Shown: piece by piece, positions 44,364-52,801 of the stretch | How positions within the stretch are numbered: the first letter of the stretch is position 1 | Layout of the letters: the number at the start of each line of letters is the position of its first letter | Assembly (NCBI GenBank): GCA_963666755.2 | Contig: CAXXGW010000003.1 | Location: forward strand, 62,001-126,000 | Origin: CAXXOK01 sp963666755 | GTDB taxonomy: Bacteria; Bacillota; Clostridia; Christensenellales; Aristaeellaceae | Reading direction: 5' to 3' | DNA length: 64,000 nt | Translations under genes and position numbers: made by a program | The notes under the pieces: generated by a model | Databases searched by the model: none | What the model saw: the letters and a program-made list of their open reading frames with translations, nothing else | What the model was told of the DNA's origin: nothing

Positions 44364-45248
44364 TCAGTGTACGGTCAGCCCCATCGACGCGCCCAGCGCG
44401 CGGTCGGGGGCGAGATCCTCCCAGCGCAGCGGCGTGCGTTCCGGGTAGGGGTAAATTAGCCCAAGCTGCGCGTACTTGCCCACGCCCAGCGTATGGTAGG
44501 GCAGCAGATCAACCCGGCGTATCCCGGCGCGCACCGCCAGCGCAAAAATGCTGCGCAGCGTTTCCGCATCCCGGTTGAAGCCGGGGATCACCGGCACGCG
44601 AAGCACTACCTTGTGCGGCGGCAACAGCGACAGGTTATGCAGCACCAGCGCCAGATCGCCCCTGGTCACCTGCGCAAACACCTGTGCGTCGGTGTGTTTG
44701 AGGTCGAACAGAAACAGGTCGATCAGCGGTTCGCAGGCCAGCAGCGCGGCGGTCGGCACATTGCCGGTCGTCTCCACCGCAGTGTGCAGGCCCTCTGCCT
44801 TGCACAGGGTCAGCAGCTCCCGCAGGCCTTCGGCCTGCACAAAGGGTTCGCCGCCGGAAATCGTGATTCCTCCGCCGGTGTGGCGGTAATAGCTCGCATC
44901 GCGTTTGAGCACGGCCAGCACATCGCGCGGGGTCATGGCTTTGCCGCTCAGGCGCAGCGCGTGCGTGGGACACGCGGCGGCGCAGCGGCCGCAGCCCACG
45001 CAGCAGGCACGGTCAAATTGCGGCACGCCTTCCTGCATGCGGATGCATCCGTGCGTGCATGCCGCGGCGCAGCTGCCGCAGCCCACGCACCGTTTTTGCA
45101 GGTACATCAGCTGCCGGGCGATGTGCTGGCTTTCCGGGTTGGCGCACCACGGGCAGCGCAGGGGGCACCCCTGCAGGAACACCGTCGTGCGGATGCCGGG
45201 GCCGTCGTGCAGGGCAAAGCGCTCAATCTCCATCACGTGCAGGGTCAT
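44364..45248 (-). CDS. Glycyl-radical-enzyme activating enzyme (radical SAM)
   Basis: This 294-residue protein installs the glycyl radical on the enzyme encoded just upstream, using S-adenosylmethionine and a 4Fe-4S cluster. The radical SAM motif is CPLRCPWC, with the cluster Cys spaced C-x3-C-x2-C. An inserted pair of ferredoxin-like 4Fe-4S motifs (CVGCGSCAAACTHGC and CVGCGRCAAACP) follows; this insert marks activases of the non-pyruvate-formate-lyase group. ITISGGEPFVQ is the SAM-binding GGE segment. Its ATG overlaps the stop of the glycyl radical enzyme gene by four bases. Confidence 0.93.
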   Translation of the reverse strand: MTLHVMEIERFALHDGPGIRTTVFLQGCPLRCPWCANPESQHIARQLMYLQKRCVGCGSCAAACTHGCIRMQEGVPQFDRACCVGCGRCAAACPTHALRLSGKAMTPRDVLAVLKRDASYYRHTGGGITISGGEPFVQAEGLRELLTLCKAEGLHTAVETTGNVPTAALLACEPLIDLFLFDLKHTDAQVFAQVTRGDLALVLHNLSLLPPHKVVLRVPVIPGFNRDAETLRSIFALAVRAGIRRVDLLPYHTLGVGKYAQLGLIYPYPERTPLRWEDLAPDRALGASMGLTVH

Positions 45249-47536
45249 GCGTCTTCCTCACCGTAGAGCACGCGGCTGAGCAGCTCTTCCTGAATGGCGC
45301 GGTCCAGATTCACAAACACGGCGGAAAACCCGCTGACGCGCACAATCAAATCCTGATGGTTTTCCGGGTGCGCCATCGCATCCTCCAGCTCGCCCCGGTT
45401 GACGACCGTCACCATCAGGTGGCAGCCGCCGTCGTCAAAGTAGGTTTTCATCAGCCCTTTGACCATGTCGCGGTTTTCGTTGAACAGCTGGGGGGTAAAC
45501 TTGATGTTTTGCACCGAGCCCGCGTGGTAGCGGGGGTCGAACTTGCGCAGGGAGTTGAGCATGGCGGTCGGCCCGTTTACGTTGGCGCCGCCCTGCGGGT
45601 TGTTGGCGGGGTTCAGGTATACGCCGCGCAGGCGCCCGTCCGGCGAGGCGCCGGTGCGCAGGCCCCACTCGGTGTTCAGCTGGTTGTTGCTGATCACGAT
45701 CAGGAAATACTGCAGCCCCGCCGCGATGCCGCGATCCCGCGTGCCTTTGGCGACCAGCTCGTACACATCGTTGGCCACGGCGTCGCAGGCGTCCATATCG
45801 TTGCCGTACTTATCGCAGGCAAGGCAATCCCGGCGCAGCGCCTCGTGCCCCACAAAGTTGTCGCGCAGCGCCTGCGCAATCTGCGGCAGGGTGTAGCGGC
45901 CCTGCTCGTATACCAGCGTGCGGATGGCAAACAGCGAATCGGAGGTGTTGATGTTGCCGTAGGTTTCGTTGGTAGCGCCCAGGTAGCGCACGCCGCCGTC
46001 CAGAATGGCGCGGCCGCGGGCGATGCAATCGTCGGTGAGCATGCTCATCATCAGGAAAGACACATGCTCGTTCATGATCCGGAAGGAAGCCACCTGCCGG
46101 TCGATGGCCAGATCCAGGTATGCCTCCACCAGCCGGGCATAGCCGTCAAAGAGTGCCCCGTAGGTCGTGAGCGTTTCCAGCGGCGGGATGGGCACGCCCG
46201 CGTCCTTGCGCTTGCCGTCCATCGGATCAACGCCGTCATTCAGGTACACCGTGAGCAGCTTCAGGAGGTTGATGCAGATGTTGGGCGTGCCGGTGCTCTG
46301 CCCCTGAATCACAAACTCCGTGCAGCCGAAAGGCACGTACTGCTTTGCCGTTTCCGGGTCCACCCGCATGCCGTAGGCCACGGCGGGCACGTTCACCTCG
46401 TCGTTATACAGCGTGGGGTAGGTCGCGCCCGCGCCCAGCGCGTCCATGGCCTCATCCCACACGGTTTCGGGGGTGGTACGGTCAAAGCGCAGGGTAAACT
46501 GCGGCTCCACATAGCGGCAATGGCGCGCCACCCGCATGGCGTAGTGCAGAAACACATCCGCCTCCTCCGGGTGCCTGCGGCCCTGCCCCCCGACAATGAT
46601 GCGCCCGTTCACGGTGGTGCGGCGGTTCTCGATCATCGTCCACAGGGATTTGACCAGCGCAAACGCATCGGCATCGGCCAGCGTTCCGTTGCGCAGGTCG
46701 CGCGCCAGATAGGGCCCCAGCACATCGTCCAGGCGGCCGTAGTTAATCACGCCCGCCAGCAGCGCGTACAGCCAGAACAGCTGCAGCGCCTGATGGAAGG
46801 TTTTGGGCGGGTCGGTCTGCACCTTGCGCAGGCTGTCGCGCATGCGCGCCAGCGCGTCGCGGCGCTCGCCCTGCGTGTCGGGCAGCATCGTTTCTGCCAT
46901 GCGGGCGTAGGTTTCGGCGCATTCCACAAACAAATCCAGCCCGCCCAGCGAGCAGCGCAGAAACGCGTTTTGCGGCTCCTGCATAAGCCGCGCCTCAATT
47001 TCTGCGCGCAGCCCGCCGATGCCCAGATCCACCAGCTTTTGATAATCCAGCATCATGCCGGAAAGCCGGGCCGTGGCGATCAGCGGATATTCGGTGTCGA
47101 TAAACCGGCCGACAGTCGTCTCCGTCAGGGCCTCGCGGCAGTAGAGGGTTTTCAGGTCATGCTCGGCCCAGTAGTCGTACAGCGCGTCCACACGCGCCCG
47201 GTCGGCCGTGTTTTCCAGCGTTTTCTGGAACGCGCGCAGCTTGTTGAACACGCAAAAGTGCCCCACCCCGCCCAGCGACGTGACGCAGCCAAAACCGATA
47301 GGCAACACGTCTATGCGCCCCGCGAACAAATCCTCCGGCTCGATGCGCCGCAGCAGCGCCGGGTACTGTACCCGGAGGCACGCCAGTTCCCGCTGCTCGC
47401 GGCCGCTGCCGCTGTGCGCCCGGTGGCTGTCGGTATAGCGCTCCATCAGCGCAAGCTGCTCCGCCGGAGTTTTCTGGCAGGGCAGTTTTTTGCTCACTTC
47501 CACATTTTGCACGCCGTCCAGATTAAAGTTAACCAT
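45245..47536 (-). CDS. Glycyl radical enzyme of unknown substrate
   Basis: This 763-residue enzyme belongs to the pyruvate-formate-lyase-like superfamily, oxygen-sensitive enzymes that carry a glycyl radical. The C-terminal radical site is RVSGFSAVFVNL. The active-site loop is YVPFGCTEFVIQGQSTG: a Cys followed two residues later by Glu, as in the C-x-E dehydratase and lyase types, but with Thr between them where most characterised members have Val. It therefore fits neither pyruvate formate-lyase (adjacent Cys-Cys) nor the usual CVE types. Length is normal. The ATG at 47536 follows GGGAGG and lies 27 bases after nanE. Partners (nanE, ROK kinase, DeoR regulator) suggest a sugar- or amino-sugar-derived substrate; this is inference. 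Confidence 0.88.
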   Translation of the reverse strand: MVNFNLDGVQNVEVSKKLPCQKTPAEQLALMERYTDSHRAHSGSGREQRELACLRVQYPALLRRIEPEDLFAGRIDVLPIGFGCVTSLGGVGHFCVFNKLRAFQKTLENTADRARVDALYDYWAEHDLKTLYCREALTETTVGRFIDTEYPLIATARLSGMMLDYQKLVDLGIGGLRAEIEARLMQEPQNAFLRCSLGGLDLFVECAETYARMAETMLPDTQGERRDALARMRDSLRKVQTDPPKTFHQALQLFWLYALLAGVINYGRLDDVLGPYLARDLRNGTLADADAFALVKSLWTMIENRRTTVNGRIIVGGQGRRHPEEADVFLHYAMRVARHCRYVEPQFTLRFDRTTPETVWDEAMDALGAGATYPTLYNDEVNVPAVAYGMRVDPETAKQYVPFGCTEFVIQGQSTGTPNICINLLKLLTVYLNDGVDPMDGKRKDAGVPIPPLETLTTYGALFDGYARLVEAYLDLAIDRQVASFRIMNEHVSFLMMSMLTDDCIARGRAILDGGVRYLGATNETYGNINTSDSLFAIRTLVYEQGRYTLPQIAQALRDNFVGHEALRRDCLACDKYGNDMDACDAVANDVYELVAKGTRDRGIAAGLQYFLIVISNNQLNTEWGLRTGASPDGRLRGVYLNPANNPQGGANVNGPTAMLNSLRKFDPRYHAGSVQNIKFTPQLFNENRDMVKGLMKTYFDDGGCHLMVTVVNRGELEDAMAHPENHQDLIVRVSGFSAVFVNLDRAIQEELLSRVLYGEEDA

Positions 47537-47563
47537 GGTACCTCCCATGCCGCCGCGCGGCGT

Positions 47564-48313
47564 TCAGTGCTTGCTCTTTTCCGCGTCACGCCAGTTGTTC
47601 TGGTAGCCGGAGAGCAAGTCCACAAAGCGGCGCGCCGTCAGGTGCGGCCGCGTGATGGCGCTGCCCACCACCACGGCGTGCGCGCCCAGGAAGATGCACT
47701 TCATGGCATCCTCCGGGGTATAGAGGTGCCCTTCCATGATCACGTAAGCCTCATCCTTCAGGTCGCGGCACATGCGCGCAAACTCCCGCAGGTCAGGGCT
47801 TTCAATGCTCTCGGTATCCCGGGTGTAGCCGTACAGGGTGGGGCCGACAATGTCCGCGCCGTGCTCCACGGCCCACACCGCCTCGTCATAGGTGGATACA
47901 TCCGCAAACAGGATCGCTTCCGGAATGGCCTGCTTGACCACCGGCAGCAGCTCGCGGGCCACCGTGCCCTCGTGGGTGATCTGTGTGGTGCAGTCCAGCG
48001 CGATCACCTCCGCGCCCGCATCCCACACGGCGCGTGCCGCCTCCAGCGTGGGCGTGATGAACACGTCCGTATCGTCATGCCAGATTTTATACAGCCCGAT
48101 CATCGGCAGCGCCACTTCGGCCTTGATGGCGCGAATCTGCTCCGGCGAGTTGGCGCGGATGCCTACCGCGCCCGCCCACTGAGCCGCCAGCGCCATTTTG
48201 ACCACGATATCCTCCGCGTAGATGGGGTCGTCGCGCTGCACCTGGCAGGATACGATCAACCCTCCCGCTACGGATTCCAAAAGCGCTTTTTTGCGCGGGT
48301 CTGTCGTCTTCAT
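47564..48313 (-). CDS. nanE: Putative N-acetylmannosamine-6-phosphate 2-epimerase
   Basis: This 249-residue TIM-barrel protein matches NanE, which converts N-acetylmannosamine-6-phosphate to N-acetylglucosamine-6-phosphate in sialic acid catabolism. Typical segments are GGLIVSCQVQRDDPIY, GAVGIRANSPEQIRAIK, PMIGLYKIWHDDTDVFITPT, VIALDCTTQ, ILFADVSTYDEA and the phosphate-binding GAHAVVVGSAITRP. The start at 48313 follows AGAAGGGCC; the upstream frame to 48376 overlaps the promoter. No sialic acid lyase or transporter is in the window, so the pathway may act on another N-acetylated sugar. Confidence 0.85.
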   Translation of the reverse strand: MKTTDPRKKALLESVAGGLIVSCQVQRDDPIYAEDIVVKMALAAQWAGAVGIRANSPEQIRAIKAEVALPMIGLYKIWHDDTDVFITPTLEAARAVWDAGAEVIALDCTTQITHEGTVARELLPVVKQAIPEAILFADVSTYDEAVWAVEHGADIVGPTLYGYTRDTESIESPDLREFARMCRDLKDEAYVIMEGHLYTPEDAMKCIFLGAHAVVVGSAITRPHLTARRFVDLLSGYQNNWRDAEKSKH

Positions 48314-48364
48314 GAACCTGGCCCTTCTTTCTGCCCATCGAGGCGATTGGCTTGCTTTGTTTGT

Positions 48365-48393
48365 ATCGTAACACAAAGCGCCCGCTCAGTCAA
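48365..48393 (-). promoter_or_regulatory. Promoter of the nanE/glycyl-radical operon
   Basis: TTGACT (48388-48393) and TACGAT (48365-48370) on the minus strand with a 17-base spacer. Just upstream (48394-48428) an AT-rich block contains TGATATAAAA and TATGATAAAATATG, similar to the block before the second ABC operon at 55413-55436. The remainder to 48628 has no gene; a weak hairpin CGCC-TTCG-GGCG at about 48611-48622 could terminate the regulator gene. Confidence 0.7.
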
Positions 48394-48628
48394 CATATTT
48401 TATCATATTTTCTCTTTTTATATCATCCAAGAAAGCCTGATCCATGCCCGCACGCCAAGGCGGTAAGGGCTGTCTATTCTAAGCGCAAACTGCATAGCGC
48501 AAAGGGCAGGCTCCCATCCTCAACCTGCCGGGGTCAGTCTGCACCCTATGCGCCTGTCAAGCCTGTGCGGGAAACGATCTTCCCCGTGCAAATCGAAACA
48601 TTCTGAAACAACGCCTTCGGGCGGCTGT

Positions 48629-49381
48629 TCAGATAAAGCGGAAGTTCTCCGGGAACGCTTTCGCGTCCACCGTGCCGTCCTGATCGCAGATGACCAGATC
48701 AAAATCGTTGGTGGAGGCAAACCGCAAAAATGAGCGGCGCTCCAGCTTGCTCACATCCAACAGCAGATAGCGGTGCGCGGCGTTTTCCATGGCAATCTTC
48801 TTCATGGCAAGGCTGTCGGCATCGGTGGCGTAGGAGGTGCGATCCTTCACATCCACGCTGGTGCAGCCCATAAAAGCATGGTCAAAATGGTACTCGCGCA
48901 GCGCGTCCTGCGCCACGGTGCCCACAAACATCGAAAAACCCGGCACATACTTGCCGCCCACCATGTAGATATCCGCCAGGATGGGCTTGGCGAGCTTTTT
49001 CACGACCAGCTCGTTATACGTCACGATATTGATGCGCTTCTTGGCCAGATATTCCACCATATGCGCCGCGCTGGTGCCCGCGTCGATAAACACGCAATCC
49101 CCGTTTTTCACCAGGCCGGCGGCATATTCGGCCACTTTAGCTTTGGCGGCGTTGTTAATGGTGCCCTTGCGCTCCATGGTCAGCTCGGCAGTTTCGGTAA
49201 CCTCTTCCAGCATGGCGCCACCCTGCACGCGCTTGAGCAGCCCGTCCTCTTCCATCTTTTCAAAATCGCGGCGTACGGTAATTTCCGCGATGTTCAGCTC
49301 GCGCGCGATTTCCTTGAGGCTGATAATGCCCTTTTCCTCCAGGCTGCGCCGGATGTATAACCTGCGTTCAGAAGCGATCAT
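48629..49381 (-). CDS. DeoR-family transcriptional regulator
   Basis: This 250-residue repressor-type protein has the DeoR N-terminal helix-turn-helix (ISLKEIARELNIAEITVRRD, about residues 20-39) and the C-terminal sugar-phosphate-sensing domain (DAGTSAAHMVEYLAKK, VVKKLAKPILADIYMVGG, LLLDVSKLERRSF). Start ATG 49381 has AAGGAG at the right spacing; ATG 49387 is too close to it. It lies between the nanE operon and the second ABC operon, all on the same strand, and probably controls one or both in response to a phosphorylated sugar. Confidence 0.92.
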   Translation of the reverse strand: MIASERRLYIRRSLEEKGIISLKEIARELNIAEITVRRDFEKMEEDGLLKRVQGGAMLEEVTETAELTMERKGTINNAAKAKVAEYAAGLVKNGDCVFIDAGTSAAHMVEYLAKKRINIVTYNELVVKKLAKPILADIYMVGGKYVPGFSMFVGTVAQDALREYHFDHAFMGCTSVDVKDRTSYATDADSLAMKKIAMENAAHRYLLLDVSKLERRSFLRFASTNDFDLVICDQDGTVDAKAFPENFRFI

Positions 49382-49426
49382 GGGCATTCTCCTTCTCGGC
49401 TTACGCGCCTTGGCAATCCTGCGCAA

Positions 49427-49455
49427 AGTATACCATAACCTGCCGTTTTGTTCAA
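49427..49455 (-). promoter_or_regulatory. Promoter of the DeoR-type regulator gene
   Basis: TTGAAC (49450-49455) and TATACT (49427-49432) on the minus strand with a 17-base spacer, about 46 bases before the ATG. Confidence 0.7.
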
Positions 49456-49482
49456 TTCCCGATCATTCCCGTGCAAAAGTGC

Positions 49483-50463
49483 TCACCGCGCCTCCTGCGG
49501 GCGGAACAGGATGCCGTTATCCCAGCGGATGCGATCCATCACCCGCAGGGCTTTGAGCGACAGCTGCTGGTAAGGCGCCGCCGCCGCAGGGTCGGCGCAA
49601 AGGCGCTGGAAGGCTTCGATTTCGCAGACCATGTCCTGCTGCGGGGTGTTGAGCTCGATGGTGCGCGGTTCGCCGCCGCGGGGGTAAAGCGTCGCGCTGC
49701 GCGGGATCGGGAACGGTTCCAGCGTAAGGCTGCCGCGTTCGCCTTCCAGCACGCAGGGGCTTACGCTGTCGTGTACCTTGGAATAGCGCAGATGCGCCTG
49801 CAGCCCGGGGTACGCGCACAGCGCCGACCCCGTGATGTCGATGCTGCCCTCCAGAAATGTCGCGCGGGAGAGCACGTCCGTCGGCTCGCCCAGCAGCAGC
49901 AGCATCCAATGCACGCAATATACGCCGATATCCATCAGCGCGCCGTTGCAGAGGGTGGGGTCAAACGCGTTTTCCCGCACGCCCGCCTGCACCCGGTCAT
50001 ACCGGGAGGAATACTGGCAGTACGGAAACACCGCGTGGCGCAGCGTGCCCAGCTCCGGCAGCAGCGCGCGTACGGCTGCCACCGCGGGCAGGTGCGCGGG
50101 GCGCATCGCCTCCAAAAGCAGTGTGTCGTGGCTTTCCGCCGTGCGCAGCAGCGCCGCCAGCGAGGCCGCGTCCGGCACAATGGGCTTTTCGCACAGCACA
50201 TGCTTGCCCGCCGTGAGCAGGTGTTCGCATTGCGCGGCATGGTAGCTGTTGGGGCTGGCAATATACACGGCCTGCACGTCGGGGTCGGCCGCCAGCGCCT
50301 CCAGCGTATGATAGGCTTTTACGGCGCCCCACTTGACGCGGTTCGCCTCCGCCTGCGCGGCGCTGCGCGAGTATACGGCCTCAAGCGTAAAGCCATCGCA
50401 CAGCCGCGCCGCCGCCATAAACCGGTCGGCAATAAAGTTGGACCCGATTACGGCAAAACGCAT
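49483..50463 (-). CDS. Gfo/Idh/MocA-family oxidoreductase (first)
   Basis: This 326-residue NAD(P)-dependent dehydrogenase has an N-terminal Rossmann fold with a modified glycine motif (AVIGSNFIADRFMAAARLCD), the conserved AVYIASPNSYHAAQCEHLL, the catalytic lysine motif GKHVLCEKPI and the C-terminal domain residues NGALMDIGVYCVHW (Asp and His at the active site). It oxidises a polyol or sugar, substrate unknown. The start at 50463 follows CAGGAGGGC. It is the last gene of the second ABC operon, 92 bases after the other dehydrogenase. Confidence 0.88.
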   Translation of the reverse strand: MRFAVIGSNFIADRFMAAARLCDGFTLEAVYSRSAAQAEANRVKWGAVKAYHTLEALAADPDVQAVYIASPNSYHAAQCEHLLTAGKHVLCEKPIVPDAASLAALLRTAESHDTLLLEAMRPAHLPAVAAVRALLPELGTLRHAVFPYCQYSSRYDRVQAGVRENAFDPTLCNGALMDIGVYCVHWMLLLLGEPTDVLSRATFLEGSIDITGSALCAYPGLQAHLRYSKVHDSVSPCVLEGERGSLTLEPFPIPRSATLYPRGGEPRTIELNTPQQDMVCEIEAFQRLCADPAAAAPYQQLSLKALRVMDRIRWDNGILFRPQEAR

Positions 50464-50555
50464 TGGCAGCCCTCCTGTCCGGGTTTGGGAGTTATGCAAA
50501 CGGTTCGCCCTGCGGCTGCACGTTTCCTGCCTGCGCGCCGGATTGCCGCGCCGCG

Positions 50556-51671
50556 TTACGCCTGCGCCAGCACCTCGGCCAGCGTAACGGTGCGTTTTTC
50601 CTGAATGGAGCGGTAACAGGCCTCCACACAGCCGATGGTACCCAGATTGTCCTGCGCGCTGATCTCCGGCGTTTGCCCGCTTTCCAGCGCGCACAGCAGG
50701 CTGGTCATGGTGCCGCCGAACGCATCGGGGAACCACACGGTATCCCACGTGGGGGTCAGCCATTGGTGCGGGTAGCTTTTACAGGTGAGCGTGAGCGTGC
50801 TGGGCGCGTGAACCGGGTACTGCGGCCAGCCGACAGTGCCCTTGGCCATACCCTCGGTGCCCTCCACCCGCCAGCGGATGTAGGTATCCTTCTCGCAGGG
50901 TTCCTCCGGCCAGGCCCACACATCGTCCAGCGCGGTGGCCATCAGCCCCCCGGCATACTGGTAGGTGTGCTGGGTGATGCCGTCCACATGCGCAAAACGG
51001 GTGCGCGGGTCGGTGCGGCATACGGCCGTTACAGACTGCGGATCGCCAAACAGGTAGCGGAAGATGTCCGTATGGTGGATGCCCATGCCGAACAGCTCCA
51101 GCTTGTCGTATTGGCGCAGGAACGTCTGCCAGTGCGGGATGGCGCGCATCTCGATGGTAGCCAGCACCGGCTCGCCCAGCAGGCGCAAATCCAGCAGCTT
51201 TTTAAGCGCGCGCATGGACTGGTCGTAGCGCATGTTGCTGTTCACCGCGATGGCAATGCCGCTTTCCCGGCCCAGGCGCACAATCTCCCGCGCTTCGGGC
51301 AGGCTCATGGTCAGGGGTTTCTGGCACAGGATGCCGCGGATACGCTTCTGTTTGCAGGCTTCGCGTACCACGGCCAGCTGCTCGTGCGGGGGGATGGCAA
51401 TATCCAGCACCTCCACGGCTTCGTCGGCCAGCAGCTCCTGCCAGCGGTCGTACACCTGCGGGATGCGGTACTGCGCGGCCACGGCCTCGCTTTCCTCCCG
51501 CCGGAGCGAGGTAATCGCATATGCCTGCAGCGACAGGTCGCGGTAGGCGGCCAGCTGGCAATCCCGCATGATAAACCCCGCGCCGATGCAGCCGATGCGC
51601 CAGTCCCGGCGCTTTGGCAAAGGCGGCAGGGTCGCGGCTTGCAGCGTGCTCAGTAACGTAAGTGCGTCCAT
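50556..51671 (-). CDS. Gfo/Idh/MocA-family oxidoreductase (second)
   Basis: This 371-residue dehydrogenase has the Rossmann motif IGCIGAGFIMRDCQLAAYRD, the catalytic lysine segment GILCQKPLTMSLPEA (QKP in place of the common EKP) and the His-rich FGMGIHHTDIFRYLFGD. It probably acts in sequence with the other dehydrogenase on the imported sugar or cyclitol, as paired Gfo/Idh enzymes do in inositol and keto-sugar pathways; this is inference. The ATG follows GGAGAGGG. It lies after the binding-protein gene, beyond a strong hairpin. Confidence 0.88.
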   Translation of the reverse strand: MDALTLLSTLQAATLPPLPKRRDWRIGCIGAGFIMRDCQLAAYRDLSLQAYAITSLRREESEAVAAQYRIPQVYDRWQELLADEAVEVLDIAIPPHEQLAVVREACKQKRIRGILCQKPLTMSLPEAREIVRLGRESGIAIAVNSNMRYDQSMRALKKLLDLRLLGEPVLATIEMRAIPHWQTFLRQYDKLELFGMGIHHTDIFRYLFGDPQSVTAVCRTDPRTRFAHVDGITQHTYQYAGGLMATALDDVWAWPEEPCEKDTYIRWRVEGTEGMAKGTVGWPQYPVHAPSTLTLTCKSYPHQWLTPTWDTVWFPDAFGGTMTSLLCALESGQTPEISAQDNLGTIGCVEACYRSIQEKRTVTLAEVLAQA

Positions 51672-51727
51672 CGTGTTCCCTCTCCTCTCGGGGGCAGGCG
51701 CTGCGCCGCGCCCCGGCCATACAGGTA

Positions 51728-51767
51728 AAACCGGAAAGCGGTCCGAGGTGCCGCCGCTTTCCGGTTT
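51728..51767 (-). terminator. Hairpin between the binding-protein and dehydrogenase genes
   Basis: A perfect 14-base-pair stem (51728-51741 with 51754-51767) with a 12-base loop. On the minus strand the stem ends GGTTTTACC, a short T-run, so it may partly terminate transcription and keep binding-protein expression above that of the dehydrogenases. Confidence 0.7.
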
Positions 51768-51790
51768 GCTGTTTCAGCTTGCGGTTTCCC

Positions 51791-52753
51791 TTACCACTTG
51801 GTGGGATCGCGCATATCGGTGTTGTAGGTTTCGATGTTGTCCAGCGTGACCACCATGGTGCCGGAATCGTTCACGACGTTGGCGGGGCGCTCGCCCTTGG
51901 TGGCGAAGTTGTTCAGCCACATCACCGGCTCATAGCCCATGCGGTAGAAGTTCTGCGTCATGGTGGCGAAGATCGTGCCGTCACGGATGCCGTCCATCGT
52001 TTCCTGAATATCGTCGATGCCCATGATGAGCACGTCCTTGAGGCCGGCTTCCTTCACAGCCTTGGCGGCCGCGGGGGCGCCGAAACCGCACACGTTGATG
52101 CAGACGTTGATGTCCGGGTTGGTGGCAAACGCGTTCTGATAATCGCTGGTAGCCTTGAGCTGATCGGACTGCGTGTCGATCACGACCATTTCCTTATAGC
52201 CGCCGGGATTCTTGGCAAACTCGCTGTAATAGGCTTCCTTGATGGCGATGGCCAGCACCGCGGAGGGGGCCCACAGAGCCGTCGCCACGCGGATTTCCTT
52301 GCCGCCCATGGCCTTGACAATCGCTTCGCCGGCTACGCGGCCCAGCTCCGCGCCGGTGCCGATAAAGCCCAGGCGGTTGGAGTCCGGCGCATCGGAGTTG
52401 ACCAGGCAGTAGGGGATGCCGGCCGCGTCGAGCTTGTCAAACGCGGGGGCCTGGCCCTGCGGGTTCACGGCCTGGGTAATCACGCCGTCCACGCCCTCGG
52501 CAATGGCGGTTTCCACAAGCGCGTTCATTTCGTTGATGTCGTTGGGCTTCATCGGGGCCACCACAGCCGCTTCGATGCCGTACGCCTTGCACGCATCCTC
52601 GAAGCCTTCCTTGGCAACACCCCAGATTTCGTTAGCCGCCTGCGGCAGCACGAAGGTCAGGTGCAACGTTTTGGTTTCGGCAATCGCCGCCGAAGCTGTG
52701 AACAGGGTTAAAAGCATCGCCAGGGCCAGTACCAGAGATGTCATCCTTTTCAT
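51791..52753 (-). CDS. Sugar-binding protein of the second ribose/xylose-type ABC transporter
   Basis: This 320-residue secreted protein has a signal peptide (MKRMTSLVLALAMLLTLFTA, cleavage near AIA-E) and the type I binding fold with LTFVLPQAANEIWGVAKEGF, GVDGVITQAVNPQGQAPAFD, IPYCLVNSDAPDSN and LIMGIDDIQETMDGIRDG. There is no lipobox. It lies 48 bases after the ATPase stop. Substrate cannot be fixed by eye; the adjacent dehydrogenases would suit a sugar alcohol, inositol or an uncommon sugar. Confidence 0.9.
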   Translation of the reverse strand: MKRMTSLVLALAMLLTLFTASAAIAETKTLHLTFVLPQAANEIWGVAKEGFEDACKAYGIEAAVVAPMKPNDINEMNALVETAIAEGVDGVITQAVNPQGQAPAFDKLDAAGIPYCLVNSDAPDSNRLGFIGTGAELGRVAGEAIVKAMGGKEIRVATALWAPSAVLAIAIKEAYYSEFAKNPGGYKEMVVIDTQSDQLKATSDYQNAFATNPDINVCINVCGFGAPAAAKAVKEAGLKDVLIMGIDDIQETMDGIRDGTIFATMTQNFYRMGYEPVMWLNNFATKGERPANVVNDSGTMVVTLDNIETYNTDMRDPTKW

Positions 52754-52801
52754 ACTTGTTCTCCTACGCTTATTTTAAAGCAGGCGTCGCCATGCTTTAA
52801 T

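Noticed and set aside
45059..48466. A 1135-codon plus-strand open frame opposite nanE, the glycyl radical enzyme and the activase
   Set aside because: It is antisense to three clear genes, has no ribosome binding site, and its composition is His/Arg/Val-rich as expected for a shadow.
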